Numbered from the stretch's first letter, positions 23,567-33,457 are shown. The stretch: 64,000 bases of DNA from Halopenitus sp041821145 (GCF_041821145.1 NZ_JBGUBC010000004.1:1-64000), one strand, 5' to 3'. The notes: generated from the letters alone by a model not told the origin. Made by a program: numbers and translations.

Positions 23567-26224
23567 ATGCCCAGCGGAGAGTATGACCCCGACGCCGCCG
23601 AGGCGCGCTGGCAGCGGCGATGGGTCGAAAACGAGACGTTCGCCTATCCGGAGGCACAGGCCGATTCCGACACCGCGTTCGCGATCGACACGCCCCCGCC
23701 GACTGTCTCGGGCAACCTTCACTGGGGACACGTCTACGGCTCGATCCTCCAGGACATCGTGGCCCGATTCCATCGAATGAACGGCAGCGATGTTCTGTTC
23801 CCCTTTGGCTACGACGACAACGGGATCGCCTCCGAGCGACTGGCCGAGCGGGAACTCGGGATTCGCCACCAGGACTTCGAACGCCGCGAGTTCCAGCGCA
23901 AGTGCCGAGAGGTCTGCCGGGAGTACGAGACGGACTTCACCGAGAAGATGCAGGGCGTTGGCCTCTCCATCGACTGGACGAACACCTACCGGACCATCTC
24001 CCCGGAGGTCCAGCGGATCTCCCAGCTCTCGTTCATCGATCTCTACGAAAAGGATCGTGAATACCGTCAGGAGGCCCCGGCGATCTGGTGTCCCGAGTGC
24101 GAGACGGCGATCTCGCAGGTCGAAACCGAGGACGACGAACGGGACTCCCACTTCCACGACATCGCCTTCGAGGTCGTCGAGGCGGACCCGGAACGGTCCG
24201 ATTACGACGCCGACAGTCCCGACGAATTCACCATCTCGACCACGCGTCCGGAATTATTGCCCGCCTGTGTCGCGGTCTTCGTTCACCCCGACGACGAGGA
24301 GAACGAAGCCCTCGTCGGAACCCACGCCCGGATCCCGATCTTCGGCCAGGAGGTGCCGATTCTCGAGGACGAACGCGTCGACATGGAGACCGGCTCCGGC
24401 ATCGTGATGTGTTGTACCTTCGGCGACCAAACCGACATCGAGTGGTATCAGGCCCACGACCTCCCGCTGCGCGTGGCGATCGACGAGTCGGGCCATCTGA
24501 CCGAGGAGGCGGGCCCCTACGAGGGGATGCACTCCTCCGAGGCCCGCGAGGCGATCGTGAGCGATCTCGAGGACGAGGGAGCCCTACTCGACCGGCGTGC
24601 GATCACCCACACCGTCAACGTTCACGAGCGGTGTGGCGTCGGCGTCGAGTTCTTGGTCACCGAACAGTGGTACGTCGAGGTGCTCGACAAGATCGACGAA
24701 TATCTCGAGGCCGGTCGCAAGATGGAGTGGTTCCCCGAGAAGATGTTCACCCGGTACCAACACTGGGTTGAAGGGCTCCAGTGGGACTGGTGTATCTCCA
24801 GACAGCGCTCTTCGGGCATCCCCTTCCCGGTGTGGTACTGTGCTGAGTGTGACGCGGAGGTCATCGCCGACAAGACGGACCTGCCCGTCGATCCCCTCTC
24901 CGACAATCCTCCCGTCGACGTCTGCCCCGAGTGCGGCCACGACGAGTTCATTCCCGAGGATGACGTCCTCGACACGTGGGCGACCTCCTCGCTCACTCCG
25001 CTCATTAACGCCGGCTGGGACTGGGATGCGGACGCCGGCGAGTTCACGATGGATCGACCGGAGATCTATCCGATGGACGTCCGTCCGCAGGGCCACGACA
25101 TCATCTCCTTTTGGTTGTTCCACACCGTCATCAAATGTTATGAACACACCGGTGAGGTGCCCTTCGAGTCGACGATGATCAACGGGATGGTCCTCGACGA
25201 GAACCGCGAGAAGATGTCGAAATCGAAAGGCAACGTCGTCGAACCCGACACGGTGATGGATCAGTTCCCGGTCGACGCCGCCCGATTCTGGGCTGCCGGG
25301 TCGGCGATCGGCGACGACCTGCCCTATCAGGAAAAAGGCCTGCGCGCCGGCGAGAAGCTCATTCGCAAGCTGTGGAACGCCTCGAAGCTCGTGGAATCGC
25401 TCGCTCCCGACCCGTACCCGGACGAGCCCGACGATCTGGAGGAGCTCGATCGGTGGCTGCTCGCGGAGATCGACCGGGAGATAGAACGGCTCACGACGCG
25501 TCTGGAGAACCGCGAATTCTCGAAGGCACGGGACGGTCTCCGGACGTTCTTCTGGGGGACGTTCTGTGACGACTACCTCGAGATCGCCAAACAGCGCGAG
25601 GATGCCTCCGCCGAATACACCCTTCGGACGGCCCATCGGCGTTTCGTGAAGCTGTTCGCTCCGTTCCTCGCCCACGTCTCGGAGGAAATCTGGCACGCCG
25701 AGTACGCCGCAGGCGCCGACGGCGAGGCCGCGGAGTCGGTCCATCTTTCCGAGTGGCCCGAGCCGCTCGGCCTCTCGGCCGACCACGACGCCGGCGAACT
25801 CGCGATGGCGGTCGTCGGTGCGCTCCGCAAGTACAAAAGCGCCGAACAGCTCCCGCTCAATGCGCCCCTCGAAGTCGTCGAGGTCTACGGCAACGTCAGT
25901 GGCTTCGAGGACGACATCACCGGCGTGATGCACGTGGAGGACCTCCGGATGTATCCGGACGCCGAGGCGCCCGTCGAGACGGTCACGACCGGTATTGATC
26001 TCGCGTACGCGACGGTCGGCCCGAAGTACGGCGACACGATCGCCGATATCGAGGCTGGGATCGCGGAGGGCGATTATGAACTCGTCGACGACGAACTCCA
26101 CGTCGCCGGCGTCGAGTTGGCCCCCGACGAGTTCGAGATCGAGACCGAACGGCAGTACCGCGGCGAGGGAACACTCCTCGACGCCGACGACGCCGTCGTG
26201 ATCGTTCGAAGCGACGGAGAGTGA
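23567..26224 (+). CDS. valS: Valyl-tRNA synthetase
   Basis: Class I synthetase charging tRNA-Val and editing mischarged tRNA. I start at MPSGEYDPDAAEARWQRRW (885 residues) because the upstream in-frame segment is low-complexity and unlike the family. Signatures: HIGH-type HWGH in GNLHWGHVYGS, KMSKSKGN before the anticodon domain, zinc-binding pairs CPEC (about 180) and CAEC with CPEC (about 430-460), and the editing-domain stretch FTISTTRPELLPACVAVF. It lies alone between pheT and the convergent amidase gene. Confidence 0.97.
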   Translation: MPSGEYDPDAAEARWQRRWVENETFAYPEAQADSDTAFAIDTPPPTVSGNLHWGHVYGSILQDIVARFHRMNGSDVLFPFGYDDNGIASERLAERELGIRHQDFERREFQRKCREVCREYETDFTEKMQGVGLSIDWTNTYRTISPEVQRISQLSFIDLYEKDREYRQEAPAIWCPECETAISQVETEDDERDSHFHDIAFEVVEADPERSDYDADSPDEFTISTTRPELLPACVAVFVHPDDEENEALVGTHARIPIFGQEVPILEDERVDMETGSGIVMCCTFGDQTDIEWYQAHDLPLRVAIDESGHLTEEAGPYEGMHSSEAREAIVSDLEDEGALLDRRAITHTVNVHERCGVGVEFLVTEQWYVEVLDKIDEYLEAGRKMEWFPEKMFTRYQHWVEGLQWDWCISRQRSSGIPFPVWYCAECDAEVIADKTDLPVDPLSDNPPVDVCPECGHDEFIPEDDVLDTWATSSLTPLINAGWDWDADAGEFTMDRPEIYPMDVRPQGHDIISFWLFHTVIKCYEHTGEVPFESTMINGMVLDENREKMSKSKGNVVEPDTVMDQFPVDAARFWAAGSAIGDDLPYQEKGLRAGEKLIRKLWNASKLVESLAPDPYPDEPDDLEELDRWLLAEIDREIERLTTRLENREFSKARDGLRTFFWGTFCDDYLEIAKQREDASAEYTLRTAHRRFVKLFAPFLAHVSEEIWHAEYAAGADGEAAESVHLSEWPEPLGLSADHDAGELAMAVVGALRKYKSAEQLPLNAPLEVVEVYGNVSGFEDDITGVMHVEDLRMYPDAEAPVETVTTGIDLAYATVGPKYGDTIADIEAGIAEGDYELVDDELHVAGVELAPDEFEIETERQYRGEGTLLDADDAVVIVRSDGE

Positions 26225-26279
26225 GGACGCGGCGGAGAGTGAGGAAGCGACGGGAAGTGAGAATTCAGCGGGGCCCTCG

Positions 26280-27224
26280 TCACGCCTCCTCGAACAGGCT
26301 CTCGGCTAGATACGCCGAAACGACCCAGTTCGGTCGATCAACGACCTCGTTGATCTTGAGATCGGCGGCAACCGAACAGAGAACGTAGGCCTCCTCACGC
26401 GTGAGTCCCCATCGCTCCTGGAGGTGATCGATCATCGCCAGGACGGCGTCCTTCGTGGCGTCCATGAGGTCATCGCGGATCCCCGTCGTCGCGTACATCG
26501 GTTCGTCACGCCCCGACGGCGTGAACGGTCCCGTCGTCTCGAATTGCGGGCCGTCGATATCGAGGTCCGTCCGGAGCGTAATTCGGGCCGTGATCGTCGT
26601 CGGCGTTTCGATGGCGCTGACACAGACTTCCCCGTCACCCTGGGCAGCGTGGCCGTCGCCGATGCTGAACAGGGCATCCGCCACCTCGACGGGCAGATAG
26701 ACCGTCGATCCCGCCGTGAGATGTTTGATGTCCATGTTCCCGCCGACACGCCTCGGCGGTCCCGTCGAGTGGTCTCCATTCGCTGCGGGCGCGAGGCCCA
26801 CGACGCCGGGGAAGGGGGCAATCGGAATCTCGATTCCCGCCTCAAACGGCGCGACGTCGTCGTCGAGATCCCAGTGGTAGAGGTATGGATCCGGAAATTC
26901 CTCAGGGAGCAACCCCTTCCCTCGATCGCCCGACCGTATCAACGTGTATCCCCAGTCGTCGTGTTCCACCTCCTGAATGTCGATCTGGAGGACGTCCCCC
27001 GGTTCGGCACCGTCGACGGCGACCGGTCCCGTGAGATGATGGCCGATGAACTCCGTTTCCGCGAGTTCCTCCGCATCGGTCTCCGGCGTGATCCCCGGGC
27101 CGCTGTCGTTGAGGCACTCGAACGTGACCGTCTCGCCGGATTCGATCCGGAGCTCCGGTGCGTGATCGTTGTTCCAGGAGGTGTGAAGCGCCTCCTCGTG
27201 ACTGAGGGCGTGATCGGCATCCAT
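26280..27224 (-). CDS. Acetamidase/formamidase family protein
   Basis: Hydrolyses short amides (formamide, acetamide) to ammonia and the acid in characterised members. The 314 residues include GPVAVDGAEPGDVLQIDI, IPIAPFPGVVGLAP, GGNMDIKHLTAGSTVYLPVEV, the metal/catalytic segment SIGDGHAAQGDGEVCVSAIE and LCSVAADLKINEVVD. I place the start at ATG 27224: a TATA box (AATATAAG, minus strand, about 27252-27259) lies about 30 nt upstream, and the in-frame extension would need a TTG. It may feed ammonium to the same nitrogen economy as urease. Confidence 0.9.
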   Translation of the reverse strand: MDADHALSHEEALHTSWNNDHAPELRIESGETVTFECLNDSGPGITPETDAEELAETEFIGHHLTGPVAVDGAEPGDVLQIDIQEVEHDDWGYTLIRSGDRGKGLLPEEFPDPYLYHWDLDDDVAPFEAGIEIPIAPFPGVVGLAPAANGDHSTGPPRRVGGNMDIKHLTAGSTVYLPVEVADALFSIGDGHAAQGDGEVCVSAIETPTTITARITLRTDLDIDGPQFETTGPFTPSGRDEPMYATTGIRDDLMDATKDAVLAMIDHLQERWGLTREEAYVLCSVAADLKINEVVDRPNWVVSAYLAESLFEEA

Positions 27225-27251
27225 GACTTCCTCGATGATCGTCGACGGCCG

Positions 27252-27259
27252 TCTTATAT
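27252..27259 (-). promoter_or_regulatory. TATA box of the acetamidase gene
   Basis: AATATAAG on the minus strand, centred about 31 nt upstream of the ATG at 27224; it supports the shorter start and a nearly leaderless mRNA. Confidence 0.55.
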
Positions 27260-27374
27260 TCAACGCTCGGTCGGTGTTTTTTAACGACCCCGTGACCCGC
27301 CGTCTCGATCGTTCGGTTCCGGGTGTCGTTCGTCGAGTTCTCTTCCGATTATAAGTGTTGACGTTCGATTCCGA

Positions 27375-28430
27375 TCAGAGATCCGCTCCGACCGCCGCCT
27401 CGATCGAGTCGAACCCGTCGCGTTCAAGCAAATCGAGTACCCCCTCGTTGATATCGCGGGCGATGCTCGGTCCCTGATAGACGAGTCCCGTGTACAACTG
27501 TACGATCGATGCGCCCGCACGGATCTTCGCGTAGGCGCCATAGGCATCGTCGACGCCTCCGACGCCCACGATTGGAACATCGGTTCGTTCGGCGATGAAG
27601 CGGACCAGTTCCGTCGCCACCTCCTCGATCGGTTCCCCGGAGAGGCCGCCGCGCTCGACCTGTTGGGGGCTCTCCAGTGAATCGGGACGGCTCGTGGTCG
27701 TGTTCGTCGCGATGACGCCATCGAGATCGTACTCGTCGACGACCGCGAGCGCCTCCTCGATCGCCGGTCGCGGCAGGTCGGGCGAGAACTTCACGAGAAG
27801 CGGTGCGGCGCCGGCGTCCGTGAGCGTCCCCAGGATCGACTCCAGCGCCTCGCGATCCTGAAGCGACCGGAGGCCGGGCGTGTTGGGACTTGAAACGTTC
27901 ACGACGAAGTAGTCACCGGCGTCGGCGACGCGCTCGTAGGTGTACAGGTAGTCGTCAGGGGCGTCCGCAAGCGGGGTCGATTTCGATTTCCCGATGTTGA
28001 TCCCGACAGGGACATCGGGAAGCGGTTCGGATTCGAGGCGCTCGCCGATCCGATCTGCGCCCTGATTGTTGAAGCCCATCCGGTTGATGAGTGCGAGATC
28101 GTCCTTTAGACGGAACAGTCGCGGACGCGGATTCCCCGACTGGGCCTCCGCCGTGACCCCACCGACCTCGACGTGTCCGAATCCGAGCGCGGCGAGCGCC
28201 CGGGGAATCTCGGCGTTCTTATCGAAGCCGGCGGCGACGCCGACGGGATTTGGAAACTCGATCCCGAAGGCGTCCGTCCGCAGGCGAGGATCCTCGACGA
28301 CGTACCGCCGCGCGAGCAGATCGGTCACGGGCGTTCCCTGGACTGCCCGCAACAGTCGATGGGTGGCGCGGTGTGCGGTCTCCGGCGGCAGCGCGAAAAG
28401 CGCCGGCTTGCACAGCTCGTAGACGGTCAT
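27375..28430 (-). CDS. pyrD: Dihydroorotate dehydrogenase (quinone), class 2
   Basis: Membrane-associated flavoenzyme oxidising dihydroorotate to orotate in pyrimidine synthesis. The start at MTVYELCKPALFALPPETAH gives 351 residues with the class 2 N-terminal helix pair. Motifs: PNPVGVAAGFDKNAEIP, VGGVTAEAQSGNPRPRLFRL, MGFNNQGADRIGERL, YFVVNVSSPNTPGLRSLQ (catalytic Ser in this segment) and IVGVGGVDDAYGAYAKIRAGAS for FMN phosphate. The upstream in-frame region crosses the divergent promoter and is not coding. Confidence 0.96.
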   Translation of the reverse strand: MTVYELCKPALFALPPETAHRATHRLLRAVQGTPVTDLLARRYVVEDPRLRTDAFGIEFPNPVGVAAGFDKNAEIPRALAALGFGHVEVGGVTAEAQSGNPRPRLFRLKDDLALINRMGFNNQGADRIGERLESEPLPDVPVGINIGKSKSTPLADAPDDYLYTYERVADAGDYFVVNVSSPNTPGLRSLQDREALESILGTLTDAGAAPLLVKFSPDLPRPAIEEALAVVDEYDLDGVIATNTTTSRPDSLESPQQVERGGLSGEPIEEVATELVRFIAERTDVPIVGVGGVDDAYGAYAKIRAGASIVQLYTGLVYQGPSIARDINEGVLDLLERDGFDSIEAAVGADL

Positions 28431-28513
28431 TGCCGGATCGTTGGCCGCGACCGTCAAGAACCCTCGCGATCGAAGACGACACGTTGATTTATAAGGACGC
28501 GCTCGACTCACCC

Positions 28514-28678
28514 ATGGTGGAACCCATTACGGTGGTCGCGATCGCCGCGGGGATCGCGGTCGCGGCGATGACGCTCGCGATGTTGTGGTTCGTGCGGGAC
28601 TCGATGAACGAGGAGACGCATCGTCCCGATGAGGGACACGAAAACGGGGACGCCGACGGGAACGAAAACGGCGCGTAG
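28514..28678 (+). CDS. Small single-span membrane protein
   Basis: A 54-residue protein: one hydrophobic helix (about residues 5-26, ITVVAIAAGIAVAAMTLAML), then a highly acidic/Asn-rich cytoplasmic tail. It has its own TATA-like TTTATAAG about 25 nt before the ATG, so it is probably leaderless and expressed. It is divergent from pyrD and its stop is 1 nt from the convergent cupin stop. The function is not recognised. Confidence 0.7.
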   Translation: MVEPITVVAIAAGIAVAAMTLAMLWFVRDSMNEETHRPDEGHENGDADGNENGA

Positions 28679-28679
28679 G

Positions 28680-29060
28680 CTACTCCTCGTCCGGATCGTA
28701 GACGTGAACGTCGTCTTCCGCCGGTGGGGCGCCGACCGCGAGCACTACCAGTGTCTCGTGCGCCGTCTTTGGGTTGTACGCGCGCTGTGGATCGCCGGGT
28801 CCGACGGCGAACAGTCCACCTTCCGGTACCTCGTGGGTTCCCTCGGGCGTCTCGACGTGCATGGTTCCCGATAGTACGTAGAAGGCTTCCTCCTGTTCGT
28901 CGTGATAGTGGTAGGCGAGTGGTAGCTGCTCTCCCGGTTCGGCGCGAAAGAGGTTCATCGCCATCCGTTCGAGGTCAGCAGCCGCCGTGAGCCGCCGGAG
29001 TTCACACGGTCGATCGGGTGCCGGCTCGATATCCTCGGGGTCAACGATTCGATAGCCCAT
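28680..29060 (-). CDS. Cupin-domain protein
   Basis: A 126-residue single cupin: first motif AYHYHDEQEEAFYVLSGTMHVE with the His/His/Glu ligand set, second motif GGLFAVGPGDPQRAYNP. This is a small beta-barrel metal-binding protein of unknown substrate. It is convergent with the small membrane protein gene. The intermotif spacing is normal and the protein is intact. Confidence 0.88.
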   Translation of the reverse strand: MGYRIVDPEDIEPAPDRPCELRRLTAAADLERMAMNLFRAEPGEQLPLAYHYHDEQEEAFYVLSGTMHVETPEGTHEVPEGGLFAVGPGDPQRAYNPKTAHETLVVLAVGAPPAEDDVHVYDPDEE

Positions 29061-29144
29061 GTCCCTCGGTAACTCGCCGTGGACAAAAACGCGGCGGGCG
29101 TCGGAGAGCCTTTACGGGCTCGCCACATAGCCAAGTAACAACCG

Positions 29145-29831
29145 ATGGAAGAGAGCATCTCCGGGTTCAAGGTGCGCGGAGACTGGGGGAAGATGGTCGA
29201 ACACGGCGAGAAGATCACCCAGGCACTGCGGGAGGCTGAGGTGAACAACGACGCCTTCCACGAGTGGGACGAGTGGCGTCCCCGATCCCACGAGCGGATC
29301 GAGGAGGACATCTCCGAAAAGACCGCTCGACAGGCCTCGGTAAGCGAGGGCGAGGGCGAAAAGGCCGGTAAGACGGCTGGCGAGGACATTCAGACGGCCG
29401 GCGAGAAGCTCTCCGAATCCTACGAGAAGGTCGAAGAAGGAGAAAACGAGGCCGCACTCGATCGGTGGGGGGAGTCGATCGAGCACGTCGCCCGCGCGGC
29501 CGACTCCGCGGGCCGAAAGGCGCTCCGGAAGGTCGAGGACACGGTCTATCGCAACGTGATGACCCAGCTTGCGCCCTACTACTTCGACAACGAACTAATT
29601 AGTGCCAACATCCAGCAGGTCGGCCGTGGAGACGCCGACGAGGAGTTCGTCTTCGAGGTAAACGTCAACGACGACGAGCTGAAGTCGGATGTCTCGGAGA
29701 TCCTCTCCGAATACGAATCGACCGTCGACCGCTGGCACGTCGCGGCCGAAAAGGAGACGGCCAATCTGGAGGCCGCCGAGGGGGTCGAACTGCCCGAGAC
29801 CGAAGAGGAGTCGAAATCGACGACGACGTGA
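29145..29831 (+). CDS. Conserved haloarchaeal protein (DUF5828-like)
   Basis: A 228-residue soluble acidic protein with no signal peptide or membrane span. Residues 1-60 contain GFKVRGDWGKMVEHGEKI and EWDEWRPRSHERIEEDI; a central charged stretch looks coiled; residues 125-190 (ALRKVEDTVYRNVMTQLAPYYFDN, then EEFVFEVNVNDDELK) look folded, and the tail is ESKSTTT. I recall this as a haloarchaea-specific family, probably DUF5828. Function unknown. Confidence 0.75.
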   Translation: MEESISGFKVRGDWGKMVEHGEKITQALREAEVNNDAFHEWDEWRPRSHERIEEDISEKTARQASVSEGEGEKAGKTAGEDIQTAGEKLSESYEKVEEGENEAALDRWGESIEHVARAADSAGRKALRKVEDTVYRNVMTQLAPYYFDNELISANIQQVGRGDADEEFVFEVNVNDDELKSDVSEILSEYESTVDRWHVAAEKETANLEAAEGVELPETEEESKSTTT

Positions 29832-29913
29832 CCGTCCTCCTGGCGTATGGAGGGCGACGACCGACGAGAGACGGTGACGGGTTTTAATTGCTCACGATCG
29901 CTACCCTTGAGGG

Positions 29914-30318
29914 ATGACCGATCCACGATCCGACATCGAGGACCTCGTCGGCGACGTCGACCCGGGCTTCGCGCACGTGCTGTCCTGTGTGTTCGGGATC
30001 AAGGACCACGAGAGCCGAACGTATCTCGTGCTCGTCGAGAATCCGAACTGCACCGTCGCCGATCTCGCCGATGCGCTCGATCGGGACCGGTCGAACGTCA
30101 ACCGGTCGTTGTCGACGCTTCGGGAGAAGGGCCTCGTTGAGCGCCGCCGCCGGCTGCTCGATTCGGGCGGCTACGTCTATCAGTACACTGCGCTCTCGAT
30201 CCCCGAGACGAAAGCGCGTCTCCACGCCGCACTTGACGAGTGGGTTGCGTCCGTCCACGAGACGATCGACGAGTTCGATCCCGGCGATGAATCCGGAGCA
30301 TCGTCCGTCGACCCGTGA
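29914..30318 (+). CDS. Winged-helix transcriptional regulator (TrmB/MarR-like)
   Basis: A 134-residue protein with a clear winged helix: NCTVADLADALDRDRSNVNRSLSTLREKGLVERRRRL followed by a wing (GGYVYQYTAL) and a C-terminal helix. A short AT-rich GTTTTAATTG about 30 nt before the ATG is a plausible TATA element. It is followed 81 nt later by thrC in the same direction, but with its own promoter-like sequence between them. The target is unknown. Confidence 0.85.
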   Translation: MTDPRSDIEDLVGDVDPGFAHVLSCVFGIKDHESRTYLVLVENPNCTVADLADALDRDRSNVNRSLSTLREKGLVERRRRLLDSGGYVYQYTALSIPETKARLHAALDEWVASVHETIDEFDPGDESGASSVDP

Positions 30319-30399
30319 GTCCCGTTCCGTGATCGTCGGGTCCGCCCGCGGAACGATCGGACCGCCCACCTTTTACGTTGGGGGAGTAACTCTCGAACG

Positions 30400-31683
30400 A
30401 TGACGCTCGAGATCGATGCCCCCACGCCGTCGGCGCCAGCGTGTGCCGACGACGGGGTGTGGCTCGCCTGTATCGCGTGCGGTTCGACGTTCGCTCCCTT
30501 CGAGGATGTCCGATACACCTGTGACGACTGCGACGGCCTCCTCGAGGTTCGCTACGACGATCCCCCCACTTTCGACGATTTCGGGCCGGGCGCTTCCAGT
30601 CCGGGCCCCGACCGCGGCGTCTGGCGCTACCGTGAGGGACTCCCCTTCGAATCCGGAGTGACGCTTCCGGAGGGCGATACGCCGCTTCACGAGGTTCCTC
30701 GCCTGGAGGCAGACGTCGGCGTCGAGACCCTCCGAATCAAACACGAGGGGATGAACCCGACCGGCTCGTTCAAGGACCGAGGAATGACCGTCGGCGTTCG
30801 CGTCGCCGAACGGCTCGGCGTGGACGCGCTCGCGTGTGCCTCCACGGGAAACACCTCGGCCGCGCTCGCCGCCTACGGCGGTCGGGCCGGTCTCGAGACG
30901 CTCGTGCTCCTTCCCGCTGGAAAGGTTGCGGCCGGGAAGATCGCCCAGGCGAGCCTCCACGGCGCGCGCATCCTGGAGGTCGATGGCAACTTCGACGCCT
31001 GCCTCGATATCGTCCAGGAACTGGCCGCCCGCGGCGAGGCGTACCTGCTCAACTCGCTCAATCCCTTCCGTCTCGAGGGCCAGAAGACGATCGGTTTCGA
31101 GATCCTCGAGGCGTTTCACGACGACCACGGAACGTTCCCCGACCGGATCGTCCTGCCGGTGGGCAATGCCGGCAACACCGCGGCGCTATATAAGGCCTTT
31201 CGCGAGCTCGTCCAGTCGGGTGCACTCGGCATCGACGACGTTCCGAAGCTCACCGGCGTGCAGGCCGCCGGTGCCGCACCAATGGTCGAAGCGATCGAGA
31301 ACGACGCGGAGTCGGTCCGTCGATGGGAGGACGTCGAGACCCGTGCGACCGCGATCCGGATCGGGAACCCGGTCAACGCGCCGAAGGCGCTGCCGGGGAT
31401 CCGAAACACCGGCGGTACCGCCGTCGCCGTCACCGACGAGGAAATCACCGACGCCCAGCGTACGCTCGCGGGTGAAGGCGTTGGCGTCGAGCCCGCTTCG
31501 GCGGCCAGCATTGCGGGACTCCGGAAGCTCCGTCGGGAGGACGTCGTCGACGCCGACGAGCAGGTCGTCTGTCTCACCACCGGTCACCTGTTGAAGGACC
31601 CTGACGCCGCCTACGAAGCCGGCAACGACCCCGAACCCGTGGCCAACGACGTCGGCGCGGTGCTCGAACTGCTCGCGGAGTAA
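30400..31683 (+). CDS. thrC: Threonine synthase
   Basis: PLP enzyme converting O-phosphohomoserine to threonine. The 427 residues begin with a zinc-ribbon-like segment (CIACGSTF and CDDCDG) common in archaeal ThrC, then the PLP lysine in NPTGSFKDRGMTVGV, the phosphate-binding ACASTGNTSAALAAYGG and LPVGNAGNTAALYKAF. A TATA-like CTTTTAC lies about 28 nt before the ATG. It stands between the HTH gene and convergent serA. Confidence 0.95.
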   Translation: MTLEIDAPTPSAPACADDGVWLACIACGSTFAPFEDVRYTCDDCDGLLEVRYDDPPTFDDFGPGASSPGPDRGVWRYREGLPFESGVTLPEGDTPLHEVPRLEADVGVETLRIKHEGMNPTGSFKDRGMTVGVRVAERLGVDALACASTGNTSAALAAYGGRAGLETLVLLPAGKVAAGKIAQASLHGARILEVDGNFDACLDIVQELAARGEAYLLNSLNPFRLEGQKTIGFEILEAFHDDHGTFPDRIVLPVGNAGNTAALYKAFRELVQSGALGIDDVPKLTGVQAAGAAPMVEAIENDAESVRRWEDVETRATAIRIGNPVNAPKALPGIRNTGGTAVAVTDEEITDAQRTLAGEGVGVEPASAASIAGLRKLRREDVVDADEQVVCLTTGHLLKDPDAAYEAGNDPEPVANDVGAVLELLAE

Positions 31684-31852
31684 CACGGGTCGATCACGGT
31701 CGCGACGTTCACGCCTCCGTCACATTCGACGGGTCGGAACCGGTCGTTGGTGCTGTCGTCGTAGAGTCGAACGCATTTTCAGAACGACACCACCGCTCTC
31801 CTCTCTCGATGTCCACAAGCCGCGGATCGGCCGCCATTCCCACTGACTCGAG

Positions 31853-33457
31853 TTATGTCTCGCGAACGTTCGCCTCGTCGAGAGTGATCTCCGTGACCTC
31901 GATGATGCGATCATCGGCCAGGAGCTCCTCGATCGCGGCGTCAGGAACGTCCTGATCGAGATTGTAGACGGTGAGGGCCTCGCCGCCGTGGACCTCACGG
32001 GCGTTGAACATGCCCGCGATGTTCACACCGTGGTCGCCGAGAACGGTCCCGATGAGCCCGATCACGCCCGGCTCGTCGTAGTTGCGCGCGACGAGCATAT
32101 TGCCGTAGGGGACGGCGTCAACGCGGTATCCATCGATTCGAACGATCCGGGGGTCCTCGCCGGCGAAGAGGGTCCCCTCTACGGAAAGCTCCACGTCGCC
32201 ATCGCTGACGGTGACCCGGACGAGGCTCTGGAAATCCTCGGTCTGCCGCGTCTTCGACTCCACGACCTCGATGCCACGGTCCTCGGCGAGTTGTGGCGCA
32301 TTCACCGCGTTCACCTTCCACTCGAGGGGTTCAAAGACTCCCTTCAGCGCGGAGGCGGTCACGAGTTCGACCTCCTCGGCGGCGATGTCACCCTCGTAGG
32401 TCACTTCGACCGTGTCGATGCGCTCATCGAGCAGCTGTGCGGCGACCTTACCCGCCGTCTCCGCCAGGTCGATGTACGGCTCGATGCGCGGGAAGGCAGT
32501 CTCATCGACTGATGGGGCGTTGAGCGCGTTGAGCACGGGTTCGTCGTTGAACGCCGCGATCACCGCGTCAGCGGTGTCGGTCGCGACGTTCTCCTGGGCG
32601 GCTTCCGTCGAGGCGCCGAGGTGCGGCGTCAAGACGACATCGTCGACGTCGAGGAGGGGCGAATCCTCCGGCAGCGGTTCGACCGCGAACGAGTCGAGGG
32701 CAGCGCCGGCGAGGGTTCCGTCCGCCACCGCGGCCGCGAGGGCGTCCTCGTCGACGATCCCGCCGCGGGCGCAGTTGATGAGGTACCCGTCCTCGAGTTG
32801 CGCGAGTTCGTCCTCGGCAACCATCCCCTCCGTCTCGGGCAAAAGCGGGGTGTGGATCGTCGCGAAGTCGGCCTGAGCGAGGGCGTTGTGGAGGTCGTCG
32901 GTCAGCTCGGCGCCGAGTCGTTCGGCGCGCTCCTCGGAGATGTATGGGTCGTAGACGACCAGATCCATTCCCAGCGAGTCGAGTCGCTTTGCGACTTCCT
33001 GGCCGACTCGACCGAGCCCGATGATCGCGAGCGTCTTGTTGTTGACCTCCGAACCGAGGTACTCGCCTTTCGCCCACTCGCCGTCCTTCAATCGACCGTG
33101 AGCCTGCGGGATCGACCGTGCGACCGCGAAGGTCATCGCGACGGTGTGTTCTGCGGCCGCCCGGACGTTTCCTTCCGGAGCGTTGGCCACGATGACGCCG
33201 TGGTCCGTCGCAGCATCGATGTCGATGTTGTCCACGCCGATGCCGGCGCGGCCGACGATCACGAGTTCCTCCGCGGCTTCGAAGATCTCGCGGGTGACCT
33301 CGGTTCCCGATCGGACGATCAGCGCGTTCGCATCGGCGATGGCTTCACGAAGCTCCTCGCCGCCGTCGACGTCGTAGGCTGTCTGTACTTCATGGCCTGC
33401 CTCCCGGAGCCGATCGAGGCCCGCATCCGCGATCGGGTCCGTCACGAGGACGTTCAT
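31853..33457 (-). CDS. serA: D-3-phosphoglycerate dehydrogenase
   Basis: First enzyme of serine synthesis. The 534 residues fit the long SerA type: a substrate/NAD-binding core (LAIIGLGRVGQEVAKRL for NAD, catalytic His in LTPHLGASTEAAQ, INCARGGIVDEDAL), an intervening ASB domain and a C-terminal ACT domain (EPGVIGLIGTVLGDHGVNIAGM) that senses serine in other organisms. The start MNVLVTDPIADAG is the family N-terminus. The gene is convergent with thrC; 169 bases between them hold no recognisable gene. Confidence 0.97.
   Translation of the reverse strand: MNVLVTDPIADAGLDRLREAGHEVQTAYDVDGGEELREAIADANALIVRSGTEVTREIFEAAEELVIVGRAGIGVDNIDIDAATDHGVIVANAPEGNVRAAAEHTVAMTFAVARSIPQAHGRLKDGEWAKGEYLGSEVNNKTLAIIGLGRVGQEVAKRLDSLGMDLVVYDPYISEERAERLGAELTDDLHNALAQADFATIHTPLLPETEGMVAEDELAQLEDGYLINCARGGIVDEDALAAAVADGTLAGAALDSFAVEPLPEDSPLLDVDDVVLTPHLGASTEAAQENVATDTADAVIAAFNDEPVLNALNAPSVDETAFPRIEPYIDLAETAGKVAAQLLDERIDTVEVTYEGDIAAEEVELVTASALKGVFEPLEWKVNAVNAPQLAEDRGIEVVESKTRQTEDFQSLVRVTVSDGDVELSVEGTLFAGEDPRIVRIDGYRVDAVPYGNMLVARNYDEPGVIGLIGTVLGDHGVNIAGMFNAREVHGGEALTVYNLDQDVPDAAIEELLADDRIIEVTEITLDEANVRET

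Noticed and set aside
21498..23657. 719-codon minus-strand open frame opposite pheT
   Set aside because: Typical shadow frame of GC-rich coding DNA; pheT on the plus strand has all family motifs.
24584..26101. 505-codon minus-strand frame opposite valS
   Set aside because: Shadow of valS; no recognisable domain.
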